Assembly (NCBI RefSeq): GCF_000152785.1
Contig: NZ_CH672414.1
Location: forward strand, 215,615-279,614
From: Yoonia vestfoldensis SKA53
GTDB lineage: Bacteria; Pseudomonadota; Alphaproteobacteria; Rhodobacterales; Rhodobacteraceae
Length of the DNA stretch: 64,000 nt
Reading direction: 5' to 3'
How positions within the stretch are numbered: the first letter of the stretch is position 1; each line of letters begins with the position of its first letter. A program made the position numbers and the translations under genes. Under the pieces are notes generated by a model. It made no database searches, had not been told where the DNA came from, and worked only from the letters and a program-made list of their open reading frames with translations. Below are positions 18,532 through 27,213 of the stretch, one piece after another.

Positions 18532-18888
18532 ATGAAGACTATTCGCTATGCCTTTTGGGCGATTGTCGCGCTTTGCCTGATCCTGATCGGATTGGCCAAT
18601 CGTGACCCTGTGACCGTTCGCGCCATGCCCGTCTGGCTGAGCGATCTGTTGGGCCTGTCGCCCGATGTGACGCTGCCTTTGTTTGTGGTGATCTTTATCG
18701 GTGTCGGGGCGGGTCTGGCCATCGGGTTCTTGTGGGAATGGCTGCGCGAATACCGCATCCGCGCCGATGGCCGCGCCAAATCGCGCGAAGTTGCGGCGTT
18801 GCGGCAGGAATTGCAGCAGATGCGTATCGCCTCTGTCGGGGCCAAATCCGAGGATGATGTTCTGGCGTTGTTGGAAAAGACGCGCTGA
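18532..18888 (+). CDS. LapA-domain membrane protein (DUF1049)
   Basis: A 118-residue protein with two membrane helices (residues 8-22 and 48-67) and a C-terminal coiled-coil-like tail ([26 protein letters not shown]). This is the LapA/LapA-like architecture found after ihfB in many proteobacteria; in E. coli LapA works with LapB in regulating LPS synthesis. Nine bases separate it from ihfB, and it overlaps the trpF start by one base. Confidence 0.8.
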   Translation: MKTIRYAFWAIVALCLILIGLANRDPVTVRAMPVWLSDLLGLSPDVTLPLFVVIFIGVGAGLAIGFLWEWLREYRIRADGRAKSREVAALRQELQQMRIASVGAKSEDDVLALLEKTR

Positions 18889-19529
18889 TGTCACTGCCGA
18901 CACGGGTCAAGATTTGCGGGCTGCGCGATGCGGCGATGCTGGATGCTGCGGTGCAGGCGGGGGCTGCCTATGTCGGGCTGGTGTTTTTTGAAAAATCCCC
19001 GCGCAACGTGACATTGGCGCAGGCCGCCGCGCTTGCCGCCATGGTGCCGGCCGGTGTGGCCAAGGTGGCATTGGTGGTGAATGCCGATGATGCCGAGCTG
19101 GATGCGCTGCTGGCGCAGGTGCCGGTCGATATCTTGCAATTGCATGGCTCCGAATCTCTGGCGCGTGTGACTGCGCTCAAGGCGCGCTACGGCCTGCCGG
19201 TGATGAAGGCCGTAGGCGTGGCGGGGCCGGATGATCTGGCCGCGCTTGACGCTTATGCGCAGGTGGCTGATCTGTTGCTTGTCGATGCCAAACCGCCGAA
19301 AGGTGCCGATCTGCCGGGGGGCAATGGGCTGTCCTTTGACTGGCGGTTGATCGCGGGGCGGCGCTGGCCGGTGCCGTGGATGCTGGCGGGTGGCCTGACG
19401 CCTGCGAATGTGGCGCAGGCGGTGGCGCTGACCGGCGCGGGGCAGGTCGATGTGTCGTCTGGCGTTGAATCGGCCCCCGGCGTCAAAGATGCGGCACTGA
19501 TTGCGGCGTTTTGTGCTGCCTTGCGTTAG
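18888..19529 (+). CDS. trpF: phosphoribosylanthranilate isomerase
   Basis: A 213-residue TIM-barrel enzyme of tryptophan synthesis. VKICGL at residues 7-12 supplies the catalytic cysteine; LLLVDAKPP near 130 supplies the Asp; GGLTPANV and DVSSGVE close the phosphate site. It is located before trpB, the usual alphaproteobacterial order. Confidence 0.95.
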   Translation: MSLPTRVKICGLRDAAMLDAAVQAGAAYVGLVFFEKSPRNVTLAQAAALAAMVPAGVAKVALVVNADDAELDALLAQVPVDILQLHGSESLARVTALKARYGLPVMKAVGVAGPDDLAALDAYAQVADLLLVDAKPPKGADLPGGNGLSFDWRLIAGRRWPVPWMLAGGLTPANVAQAVALTGAGQVDVSSGVESAPGVKDAALIAAFCAALR

Positions 19530-19589
19530 GCGTTTACGATTCCGTTAAGGGACGTTAGGTCTGTCCCAACAAAATACAGCAGGTGCGCA

Positions 19590-20816
19590 ATGGCAAACGA
19601 TCTTTTCAACAGCTTCATGACCGGCCCCGATGAAAACGGCCGTTTTGGCCAATTCGGCGGGCGTTTCGTGTCCGAGACACTGATGCCGCTGATTTTGGAG
19701 CTGGAAGAACAATACGAACATGCCAAGACCGACCCGACCTTTTGGGCGGAAATGCATGATCTGTGGACCCATTATGTGGGCCGCCCCAGCCCTCTGTATC
19801 ATGCCGAACGGCTGACAGCCCATTTGGGCGGGGCCAAGATCTATATGAAACGCGACGAGCTGAACCACACCGGCGCGCATAAGATCAACAATGTGCTGGG
19901 CCAGATCATCCTTGCCCGCCGCATGGGCAAAAGCCGGATTATCGCCGAAACCGGCGCAGGTCAGCACGGCGTCGCGACGGCGACAGTCTGTGCGAAATTC
20001 GGCCTGAAATGCGTGGTCTACATGGGCGCGCATGATGTCGAACGTCAGGCGCCCAATGTGTTCCGTATGAAATTGCTGGGGGCAGAGGTTGTGCCTGTGA
20101 CCTCGGGCCGTGGCACGCTCAAGGATGCGATGAACGACGCCCTGCGCGATTGGGTGACCAATGTGCGCGACACGTTCTATTGCATCGGCACGGTCGCAGG
20201 CCCGCACCCTTACCCCGCGATGGTGCGCGATTTCCAAGCCATCATCGGGCAGGAAACCAAGGCCCAGATGCAAGAGGCCGAAGGCCGTCTGCCTGATACG
20301 CTGATCGCTGCCATCGGTGGCGGATCGAACGCCATGGGGCTGTTCTATCCGTTTCTGGATGACAAGGACGTCAATATCATCGGGGTCGAGGCTGGTGGCA
20401 AAGGCGTCAATGACAAGATGGAACATTGCGCGTCATTGACCGGCGGCCGCCCCGGCGTGCTGCATGGCAACCGCACCTATCTGTTGCAAGATGATGTGGG
20501 GCAGATCCTCGAAGGATTCTCGATCTCGGCGGGGCTGGATTATCCTGGCATCGGGCCGGAGCATGCGTGGTTGCATGATATTGGCCGCGCCAAATATGTA
20601 TCCATCACCGATGTCGAAGCGTTAGAGGCGTTCCAGCTGAGCTGTGCGCTGGAAGGGATCATTCCTGCGTTGGAACCATCCCATGCGCTGGCCCATGTGA
20701 TGAAGATCGCCCCCGACCTGCCAAAGGATCACCTGCTGGTGATGAACATGTGCGGGCGCGGCGACAAGGACATCTTTACCGTGGCCAAGCACCTTGGCTT
20801 TGACATGAAAGCCTGA
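19590..20816 (+). CDS. trpB: tryptophan synthase beta chain
   Basis: A 408-residue PLP enzyme that condenses indole with serine. PLP is expected on Lys98 in [10 protein letters not shown]; the phosphate loop is GGGSNAMG. It is not followed by trpA, which is located on the other strand at 28435-29226, so the alpha and beta subunits are separately transcribed here. Confidence 0.97.
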   Translation: MANDLFNSFMTGPDENGRFGQFGGRFVSETLMPLILELEEQYEHAKTDPTFWAEMHDLWTHYVGRPSPLYHAERLTAHLGGAKIYMKRDELNHTGAHKINNVLGQIILARRMGKSRIIAETGAGQHGVATATVCAKFGLKCVVYMGAHDVERQAPNVFRMKLLGAEVVPVTSGRGTLKDAMNDALRDWVTNVRDTFYCIGTVAGPHPYPAMVRDFQAIIGQETKAQMQEAEGRLPDTLIAAIGGGSNAMGLFYPFLDDKDVNIIGVEAGGKGVNDKMEHCASLTGGRPGVLHGNRTYLLQDDVGQILEGFSISAGLDYPGIGPEHAWLHDIGRAKYVSITDVEALEAFQLSCALEGIIPALEPSHALAHVMKIAPDLPKDHLLVMNMCGRGDKDIFTVAKHLGFDMKA

Positions 20817-20826
20817 CGACGATGGC

Positions 20827-20858
20827 AGAGCGGCGTAAACTTTTGTTTAGGCCGCTCT
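20827..20858 (+). terminator. hairpin after trpB
   Basis: AGAGCGGC (20827-20834) pairs with GCCGCTCT (20851-20858), and GTAAAC/GTTTAG extend the stem. No clear T-run follows, so it may be a weak or Rho-assisted terminator. Confidence 0.6.
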
Positions 20859-20977
20859 TCATCCGGTTTACCGGCCCCGATCTAAACCCCAAAGCAATGG
20901 TCGTGCTCGACAACTGATGTGTTTGTGTACCCAACGGTCGACATGATGTTGGTCGGGTTTACATGGGAAAGCACGTC

Positions 20978-21430
20978 ATGAAAAAGTTTCTTCTGTCCAC
21001 CACGGCCGCCATCGCGCTGGCCAGCAACGCTCTTTATGCCCAGTCGATCACCGACCAGATCGTCAGTCAGTTGCAGGCGCAGGGCTATGAAAGCATCGAA
21101 ATCGAAAACGGCCAGACCCAGATCAAGGTCGAGGCGATCCTGAATGGCCGCAAGCTGGAAGTGGTTTATGATGCGCTGACAGGGGTCATCCTGAAGGAAG
21201 AAGCCAGCACCGCGGACGACGATGACACTCTGCGCCGCGGCGTGCGCATCTCGTCAAGCGACGACGACGATTTCCTTGATGACGACGAGGATGACAACGA
21301 CGACGATGACAACGACGACGATGAAGACGAGGATGACAACGACGATGACGACGACGACACAGATAGTGACCGCGACGACGACGATGATAATGATGAAGAT
21401 GACAACGACGATGACGACAACGACGACTAA
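20978..21430 (+). CDS. secreted protein with PepSY-like domain and poly-Asp tail (1)
   Basis: A 150-residue exported protein. Residues 1-21 are a signal peptide (MKKFLLSTTAAIALASNALYA^QS). Residues 22-70 read SITDQIVSQLQAQGYESIEIENGQTQIKVEAILNGRKLEVVYDALTGVILKEE, a PepSY-like unit. From about residue 75 to the end the chain is dominated by Asp with some Glu, Asn and Ser. An upstream ATG (20963) would add five residues. The tail suggests calcium or other cation binding outside the cell. A related gene follows at once, then a LuxR-type regulator. Confidence 0.75.
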   Translation: MKKFLLSTTAAIALASNALYAQSITDQIVSQLQAQGYESIEIENGQTQIKVEAILNGRKLEVVYDALTGVILKEEASTADDDDTLRRGVRISSSDDDDFLDDDEDDNDDDDNDDDEDEDDNDDDDDDTDSDRDDDDDNDEDDNDDDDNDD

Positions 21431-21480
21431 GGCTGATGCCGTCTTGACGTGACGGGGCAGGTTTGCCCAAGGGAGCAATG

Positions 21481-21954
21481 ATGATCAAGCAACTGATGAT
21501 CTGTTTCTTGCTGATAGGGTCGCCACAGATTGTGGCGGCCCAATCCGTTCAGGATCAGATAATCGCCCAGCTGCAACAGCAGGGGTTTACGCAGATCGAG
21601 GTGAGCCGGACATGGCTGGGCCGCGTCCGGATCGTGTCGCTGCGCGATGATCTTCAGCGGGAATTGGTTTTCAATCCGCAAACCGGCGAGATTTTGCGCG
21701 ACTTCTGGCAAACCATCAACGGCGATGGTTTGGCTAGCCCGCGCATCGTTGACCCTTTTCGTGACAGCGGGTCAGGTGGCGGACAAAGTTCGGGTGGTGG
21801 CTCCTCTGAAGGCGGCGGGTCGTCCGGCGGCGACAGTGGGTCCGGCGGTGACGACGATGACGACGATGACGGCGACGATGATGACGGCGATGATGACGGC
21901 GACGACGATGACGGCGACGACGATGACGGCGACGAAAGCGACGACGATGATTGA
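21481..21954 (+). CDS. secreted protein with PepSY-like domain and Gly/Ser linker plus Asp tail (2)
   Basis: A 157-residue paralogue of the preceding gene: signal peptide MIKQLMICFLLIGSPQIVAA^QS, then a PepSY-like unit (VQDQIIAQLQQQGFTQIEV..LGRVRIVSL..RELVFNPQTGEILRD). A Gly/Ser linker follows (about residues 95-125), then a tail of repeated DDDDG-type units. AAGGGAG lies five bases before this ATG; the adjacent ATG at 21478 is possible. The DNA of the tail is a GAC/GAT repeat prone to length change. It was probably produced by duplication of its neighbour. Confidence 0.75.
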   Translation: MIKQLMICFLLIGSPQIVAAQSVQDQIIAQLQQQGFTQIEVSRTWLGRVRIVSLRDDLQRELVFNPQTGEILRDFWQTINGDGLASPRIVDPFRDSGSGGGQSSGGGSSEGGGSSGGDSGSGGDDDDDDDGDDDDGDDDGDDDDGDDDDGDESDDDD

Positions 21955-21995
21955 GAAACGGACCGCGTGATGCCGCAGCGCGAAAGGATCATCGT

Positions 21996-22478
21996 TTGAA
22001 CAGGAAAATACCGATCGCGGCAATCGTCGTCATCCAAGTCGTTTGCGCGGTGTTCTTTGTCATGCAGATCGCAGGGTCGGTCCTTGGCTTTTCGCCCGTC
22101 GGCTGGCGGCTCTATGAACTGATCGAAATTGGCGCTGCGGTCGGGCTTTTGCTGGGGATCGTGTCGGGCATTCTGGTTCTGCGGACCACGATGGCGCGCA
22201 ACCTGCGGGTCGAGGACCAGCTCCGTATCGCCTCTGGTGCCTTCATGGAGGTCATGAACGAAAGGTTCAACGGCTGGGGCCTGACCCCTGCGGAACGCGA
22301 TGTCGCCCTGTTTGCGATCAAGGGCATGTCAACGCAGGAAATCGCCGGACTGCGCGGTGTCAGCGAAGGCACGATCAAGGCGCAGACCAATGCGATCTAC
22401 CGCAAGGCGGGGATCAGCGGGCGCGCGCAACTGCTCAGCCTGTTCATCGAGGATATGGTCGCCGATCTGCCGGAATGA
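21996..22478 (+). CDS. membrane-anchored LuxR-type HTH regulator
   Basis: A 160-residue protein. Two N-terminal membrane helices (residues 5-24 and 39-60) are followed by a short linker and a LuxR/GerE helix-turn-helix (LTPAERDVALFAIKGMSTQEIAGLRGVSEGTIKAQTNAIYRKAGISGRAQLLSLFIEDM). No receiver or ligand domain is present. TTG at 21996 has AAAGGA six bases upstream; a TTG overlapping the preceding stop (21951) is an alternative. It probably regulates the two Asp-tail genes from the membrane, which is inference. Confidence 0.8.
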   Translation: MNRKIPIAAIVVIQVVCAVFFVMQIAGSVLGFSPVGWRLYELIEIGAAVGLLLGIVSGILVLRTTMARNLRVEDQLRIASGAFMEVMNERFNGWGLTPAERDVALFAIKGMSTQEIAGLRGVSEGTIKAQTNAIYRKAGISGRAQLLSLFIEDMVADLPE

Positions 22479-22490
22479 CGTGGTCCGCTG

Positions 22491-22874
22491 TCAGCCAAGG
22501 TCCCCGGGCAAGGCATATTGCCGCAACACATCGATCGGCACGATATCAAGCGCGCGCACATGGGTGGCATGCAGGTTGACCTGCGGCGCGCAGCCTTCCT
22601 CGTGCGCTTGCAGGAAACGCCCCGCGCACAGGCACCAGCCATCGCCCGCCTTCAGCCCCGGAAAGCCGAATTCGGGGCGCGGCGTGGACAGGTCGTTGCC
22701 GACATATTTTGAAAACGCCAGAAATTCTGCTGTCATGACAGCGCAGACCGTGTGGCTGCCATTGTCGGCGGCACAGGTGTCGCAGGTCCCGTTGCGGAAA
22801 AAGCCGGTCATGGGGGCTGTCGAACAGGTGGCAAGCGTGCTGCCGAGGACGTTGAAGGACGGGTCTTTTTCCAT
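22491..22874 (-). CDS. DUF2237 family protein
   Basis: A 127-residue protein matching the DUF2237 pattern: NVLGSTLATCSTAPMTGFFRNGTCDT, HTVCAVMTAEFLAFSKYVGNDLSTPRPEFGFPGLKAGDGWCLC and a C-terminal ATHVRALDIV segment. Several conserved cysteines suggest metal or disulfide chemistry; the activity is unknown. The start is chosen at MEKDPSF, four bases after the stop of the next gene upstream in transcription. Confidence 0.85.
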   Translation of the reverse strand: MEKDPSFNVLGSTLATCSTAPMTGFFRNGTCDTCAADNGSHTVCAVMTAEFLAFSKYVGNDLSTPRPEFGFPGLKAGDGWCLCAGRFLQAHEEGCAPQVNLHATHVRALDIVPIDVLRQYALPGDLG

Positions 22875-22878
22875 AGGG

Positions 22879-23922
22879 TCAGTCTTTCTTGTCAATTTGG
22901 ACGGGGGTCCATTGTACCCAGCGTCCGTGAAAATCTGCGCGCCCCAGCGCAAAGGTCAAGTCTCCGGGCCAAAGCCGCAGCGTCAGTGCTGCACCCGGCC
23001 CTGTGCCATCCGGTTCCATTCCGAACCATGCCAATGGCGCATCATCACGCGCGCTCTGCCCTGCTGCGCGGATCATGGCAGCGCCCCGGTCTTGTACCGC
23101 TGTGGGGAAATATTGCCAGGCGATGGTCGTATAGATCAGATGGGTCTGACCTGCATGATGGTCAAGCTGGCCTGGCAGCCAGTCGATTGCATCGCCTTTG
23201 GCAACGATGGTGCGCGCCGTGGTGATCGCGGCCTGTGTCAGCATCTGCCTGTCGGGTTGATCCGGCCAGAGATAGGCGCGCAAGCGCAGTGCGTCATTCG
23301 GTGCATGCGGATCAAGCGGCGTCAGGTCGACGCCTGAGCGCGCCGTCACCTGTGGCCGCGTGTTGGGCGGCAATGCCCCGGTCCAGTCGGGGCTGAGCGT
23401 CAGGGCAGGGGTGGCGGGGCCGAAGACCTGCCTGCCCAGTGCCAGCGCGTAATCGTCCCATTGCAGGTTCAGCCCCGCGCTGGCCCCCAATTCGCTGCAC
23501 CGCAGCGGTAGGGCGAAACGATCCGCTAGCCAATGGCCGAGCGCGATCAGCACGGCAGAGCGCCGCACCTCGTTGGTTTGTGGCGGGCTGTCGAGCCAGC
23601 GCAGGATCGCAGCCTGTTCGCTGACCAGCACATCCGCCACCGCCGCCCAGAGGGTCGCGTCATCGCTGGCCTGTGGCGGATAGACCGGTGCCAGCCTTGC
23701 ATGGCCTTGCAGGTGCAGCGCATGCAAGGCACCGGCCAGCCGCAAAGGGACGGATTGTCCGCTTGGCCCCAGATCGCCGGTCCAGTCATGGATGCGGGTG
23801 CTCACAGCACCTGCGGGCCAGTCCTGCGTTGCGCAAAGCCGCATCAGTTGCGCCATGAAGGGCGATCCGAGACTGGCGCAGGCCGCCGCTTGCGCGGTGA
23901 AGGCCGCGCGGATCGCGGTCAT
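22879..23922 (-). CDS. DUF2332 family protein
   Basis: A 347-residue protein with the DUF2332 features ALIALGHWLADRF, SELGASAGLNLQWDDY and IYTTIAWQYFP. The LGASAGLN stretch resembles a methyltransferase glycine loop, but no activity is established. A GTG two codons upstream overlaps the pth stop and is an alternative start. It appears cotranscribed with pth and the DUF2237 gene. Confidence 0.82.
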   Translation of the reverse strand: MTAIRAAFTAQAAACASLGSPFMAQLMRLCATQDWPAGAVSTRIHDWTGDLGPSGQSVPLRLAGALHALHLQGHARLAPVYPPQASDDATLWAAVADVLVSEQAAILRWLDSPPQTNEVRRSAVLIALGHWLADRFALPLRCSELGASAGLNLQWDDYALALGRQVFGPATPALTLSPDWTGALPPNTRPQVTARSGVDLTPLDPHAPNDALRLRAYLWPDQPDRQMLTQAAITTARTIVAKGDAIDWLPGQLDHHAGQTHLIYTTIAWQYFPTAVQDRGAAMIRAAGQSARDDAPLAWFGMEPDGTGPGAALTLRLWPGDLTFALGRADFHGRWVQWTPVQIDKKD

Positions 23923-23924
23923 TG

Positions 23925-24590
23925 TCACCGGAATTTATCCATCAGCCGCGCCATGGCGGTGCGATTGTCGGGTTCTGCTGCGGGGGGTTTTTCTGGCTTG
24001 GGCGTGCTGGTCGAGGATCGCGGTGGGGCGGTGCGCAGCGCGATGGCGTTCAGAAAACGCGCGCCATCGCCTGTGACCAGATGGGCAATTCCATCGCTGA
24101 TGCCGCGCATTTCATCGTCGAGCCAGTCAAGATCTGCCTTGGCGAAATCATGCAGCACATAGCCCGGCACCGCATCTTTATGCCCCGGATGCCCGACGCC
24201 CAGCCGCACGCGGTCATAGTCCGGCCCGATATGCGCATGGATCGAGCGTAGCCCGTTATGCCCCGCATGCCCACCGCCGGTTTTCAGGCGGACCTTGCCG
24301 GGCGCAAGGTCGATTTCATCGTGGAACACGATCAGATCGGCGGGGGTGAGCTTGAGATAGCGCATCGCCTCGCCCACGGATTGGCCAGACAGGTTCATGA
24401 AGGTTTCGGGTTTTAGCAATGCCACCTTGTCAGGCCCGATCCGGCCTTCGGAGATCTGGCCCTGAAACTTGGCACGCCACGGCGAAAACCCGTGATCGCC
24501 CGCGATCCGGTCCATCGCCATAAAGCCGATGTTGTGTCGGTTCTGCGCGTATTTCGCGCCCGGATTGCCAAGGCCGATCAACAGTTTCAT
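23925..24590 (-). CDS. pth: peptidyl-tRNA hydrolase
   Basis: A 221-residue Pth that recycles peptidyl-tRNA. GLGNPGAKYAQNRHNIGF holds the catalytic His19; LIVFHDEIDLAPGKVRLKTGGGHAGHNGLRSI holds the Asp and substrate Asn region. A Pro/Ala-rich C-terminal tail (about 190-221) extends beyond E. coli Pth, as often in alphaproteobacteria. It follows rplY, the conserved order, but a terminator lies between them. Confidence 0.96.
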   Translation of the reverse strand: MKLLIGLGNPGAKYAQNRHNIGFMAMDRIAGDHGFSPWRAKFQGQISEGRIGPDKVALLKPETFMNLSGQSVGEAMRYLKLTPADLIVFHDEIDLAPGKVRLKTGGGHAGHNGLRSIHAHIGPDYDRVRLGVGHPGHKDAVPGYVLHDFAKADLDWLDDEMRGISDGIAHLVTGDGARFLNAIALRTAPPRSSTSTPKPEKPPAAEPDNRTAMARLMDKFR

Positions 24591-24637
24591 GGGAACTACC
24601 TAGCGGGTGGCGGGGCGGCGCACCAGACCCCCGCATG

Positions 24638-24668
24638 AAAAAGGGCACCCCGAAGGATGCCCTTTTCG
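24638..24668 (-). terminator. intrinsic terminator between rplY and pth
   Basis: AAAGGGCA (24639-24647 region) and TGCCCTTT form a stem around CCCCGAAGGA; on the minus strand the hairpin is followed by T residues, ending rplY transcription before pth. Confidence 0.82.
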
Positions 24669-24685
24669 TCGTCTATCCGTGCCGA

Positions 24686-25300
24686 TTACGCGGCGTCGGT
24701 TGCTTCGTCTTCATCGGCGCTGGCCAGCAGTCCGCGTGGCGCAGAAATGTTGGCGATGACAAAGTTTCGGTCGATGACCGGCTTTGCGCCTTCGGGCAGG
24801 GTAACGTCGCTGATATGGATGACGTCGCCCATCTGTGCATTGGCCAGATCGACGGTCAGGTGGTCGGGGATATCACCCGCCAGCACGTCCATTTCGACTT
24901 CGTTGCGCACGACGGTCAGAACGCCGCCTTTCTTGATGCCGGGGCAGGTGTCGCCGTTGATGAATTCAACGGGGATGAACAGGTTCACCCGGCTGGTCCG
25001 CTTGAGGCGCATCAGGTCGATGTGGATCGGCAGATCCTTGACCACATCGCGCTGCACGCCGCGGCAAACCACGCGCACGTCATCCTGGCCTTCGACCTTG
25101 AGGTTGAACAGCGTTGACATGAAACGGCCCTTGCGCAGGGTCGTCAGCAGGTAGTTGAAAGGGATGTTGATGGATTGCGGGTCAATGCCGCCACCATAAA
25201 CAATGCCAGGTACTTCGCCATCACGACGAGCTTGGCGGGCGGCCCCCTTGCCTGTCCCCGCGCGTACCTTGGCGTTCAGATCAGGAATCTGTCCAGCCAT
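24686..25300 (-). CDS. rplY: 50S ribosomal protein bL25 (CTC form)
   Basis: A 204-residue bL25 with the N-terminal 5S-rRNA-binding domain ([22 protein letters not shown]) and the C-terminal CTC extension ending in an acidic tail DEDEATDAA. The start [10 protein letters not shown] aligns with alphaproteobacterial homologues; the frame is open further upstream but without a ribosome site. Confidence 0.96.
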   Translation of the reverse strand: MAGQIPDLNAKVRAGTGKGAARQARRDGEVPGIVYGGGIDPQSINIPFNYLLTTLRKGRFMSTLFNLKVEGQDDVRVVCRGVQRDVVKDLPIHIDLMRLKRTSRVNLFIPVEFINGDTCPGIKKGGVLTVVRNEVEMDVLAGDIPDHLTVDLANAQMGDVIHISDVTLPEGAKPVIDRNFVIANISAPRGLLASADEDEATDAA

Positions 25301-25533
25301 AGTAATAGTCCTTTGATAATGGGGCCCGCCTCCAAGGGTGTCCGAGCCCGATGAAGCCTGCCCTATAAGGGGATTTTGCCGGGTTGAAAAGGTGTTTTTG
25401 CCTGCCGTGGTATGGGCGTGGTGTGGGCGTGGCATGGGCGTGGCATGGGTCATGACCCAAGCGACGGGTGGGGCCGCGACGGGTGGCGATTTGAAACTTG
25501 CTTTGGACGGATTTGCGCGCCACCCATTGCGTC

Positions 25534-26706
25534 ATGTCTATTCGCAGCGCCTTGATTCTGTCCCGCCGTCCTGCCGTCGCCTTTGTTGTCGTCGGTATTT
25601 TCTGGGGCTGTTTTGCCGCCCATGTGCCTGTGATCAAGGCGCAGTTGGGGGCGTCGGATGCGCTGTTCGGTACCTTGCTTTTGGGGTCGGCGACGGGGCT
25701 GGTGTCCGCGATGTGGCTGGCGCCGAAACTTGACCGCTGGCTGGGCGCGCAGTCGATGCAGGCGGCAATCGCGGCGCTGGCTTTTGCCTGGCTTTTGCCA
25801 TCGCTGATCACGCATCCGCTGATCTTTGCGGCATCCATGGCGTTGGTGGGGTTGGCCTCTGGCTTGCTGGACGTGGTGATGAACGCGCGTGTCAGCGAAT
25901 TGGAAGCCACCCATAAACGCCCGCTGATGAACGCCAATCACGCGATGTTTTCGGTCGCCTATGCCTGTTCCGCCCTGATCGCGGGTGTCACGCGCGAAGC
26001 CGGCATGCCGCCCGCGCCGGTTTTTGCGGGTTTCGCAGTTTTTGCACTGTGCCTGATCCCCTTTGTGCGGATGGATGTCACCTATGTCAGCGCCGAGGAG
26101 GGCTATGCAGGCCGCTATCCTTTGTGGCCGATCCTTTTGTGCGGCGGGATTGTGCTGATCGCCTTCATGTCCGAGGCCACGGTCGAGGCGTGGTCGGCGC
26201 TGCATGTGGAACGTACGCTGGGCGGCGGGGCCGCCGAAGGCGCGCTGGGGCCTGCGATGCTGGGTCTGACGATGGCCTTTGGCCGGTTTTCGGGACAGGC
26301 TGTCGCGGAACGGCTGCGCGAGGTGCATGTCTTGATCGGTGCGTCGATCCTGTCGGCCAGCGGGGCGGTGATTGCCGCGCTCGCGCCCACGCCGGTCTGG
26401 GCCTATGTGGGCTTTGGTATTCTGGGCTTGGGCGTCTCGGTGATCGGGCCGATGGGGCTGGCGCTGGTGGGCAAGCTGGTGCCGCCGCATCTGCGCACCG
26501 AGGCGATCAGCCGGGCTGCCGTGATCGGCTTTTCGGGGTTCTTTTTCGCGCCCACCTTGATGGGTTTGATGAGCCAGGCTTTCGGGCTGCGGGTCGCGTT
26601 TCTGGTCGTTGCATTGCTGTTGCTTGCGACCCTGCCGCTGGCCTTGCTGGTCGCACGGCAAAAGGCGCATGTGCCACAAGAGGCCATTGCGCCAAACCAA
26701 GGATAA
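25534..26706 (+). CDS. MFS transporter
   Basis: A 390-residue major facilitator protein with about twelve hydrophobic segments. LDRWLGAQ follows the second segment, and GRFSGQAVAERLRE is in the second half. The pattern ASGLLDVVMNARVSELE resembles the YbjJ/FucP-like branch. The substrate is unknown. MSIRSALIL is taken as the start; the frame is open upstream. Confidence 0.88.
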   Translation: MSIRSALILSRRPAVAFVVVGIFWGCFAAHVPVIKAQLGASDALFGTLLLGSATGLVSAMWLAPKLDRWLGAQSMQAAIAALAFAWLLPSLITHPLIFAASMALVGLASGLLDVVMNARVSELEATHKRPLMNANHAMFSVAYACSALIAGVTREAGMPPAPVFAGFAVFALCLIPFVRMDVTYVSAEEGYAGRYPLWPILLCGGIVLIAFMSEATVEAWSALHVERTLGGGAAEGALGPAMLGLTMAFGRFSGQAVAERLREVHVLIGASILSASGAVIAALAPTPVWAYVGFGILGLGVSVIGPMGLALVGKLVPPHLRTEAISRAAVIGFSGFFFAPTLMGLMSQAFGLRVAFLVVALLLLATLPLALLVARQKAHVPQEAIAPNQG

Positions 26707-26785
26707 GCTGGTCCGTGGCGTTAGCCGGACACGGTAGCGGCGGTTTTGCACATCTGCCGTCAGCAACCGCGCAGCGGAAACGAAA

Positions 26786-26818
26786 AGGGCCACGCCAGAG
26801 TGATCTGGCGTGGCCCAA
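26786..26818 (-). terminator. strong terminator of the 66-residue protein gene
   Basis: GGGCCACGCCAGA (26788-26800) and TCTGGCGTGGCCC (26804-26816) form a 13-base-pair stem with a short loop; on the minus strand TTTTCG follows. It lies 28 bases beyond the small gene's stop. Confidence 0.9.
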
Positions 26819-26844
26819 TTGGACTTGGTGAAGTCCGAAACGGC

Positions 26845-27045
26845 TTAGTCGGCAGCAGCAGCGATCAGCAGTGCGGCAAGAACGCCAACAATGATGAGTG
26901 TCGAGTTTGCGGACGAACCAGCAGGCGCTGCTTCTACAACAGCGACGGGTGCTTCCATCACTTCTGGGGACATGCCACCAGCGAAAGCTGTGGTGGAGAG
27001 GGCGGCGACAGCAGCGGCTGTTGCAAGAACATTGGTCATACGCAT
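26845..27045 (-). CDS. small exported or membrane protein
   Basis: A 66-residue protein: signal peptide MRMTNVLATAAAVAALSTTAFA^GG, a short Pro/Glu/Val stretch, then a membrane helix STLIIVGVLAALLIAAAAD at the very C terminus. It has its own leader (27046-27213) and a strong terminator, suggesting a monocistronic, well-expressed transcript. I do not recognise the family; similar small predicted ferrochelatase-like or exported peptides occur in Rhodobacterales. Confidence 0.7.
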   Translation of the reverse strand: MRMTNVLATAAAVAALSTTAFAGGMSPEVMEAPVAVVEAAPAGSSANSTLIIVGVLAALLIAAAAD

Positions 27046-27213
27046 CTGAATTTTCCTAATTTCTGGTTTGCGATCTGACGACCGGCACCAAAAGGTCAGC
27101 GCCAGCGATCACCGATAGCCATAATCGACTTTAAACGTTGGTCAATCAAATCATCATTGGCCCGCTCAGAAAAGCGCAGAGCGATGCAAAATCCCCACGG
27201 TCTGTGGCACTGG

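Noticed and set aside
21220..21950. Tandem short repeats that could be mistaken for a CRISPR array or minisatellite
   Set aside because: The repeats encode in-frame Asp-rich tails of two signal-peptide proteins; there are no regular repeat-spacer units.
25450..26793. Minus-strand open frame of 447 codons opposite the MFS transporter
   Set aside because: Gln/Arg/His-rich translation with no membrane or domain pattern; the plus-strand frame gives a convincing 12-helix transporter.
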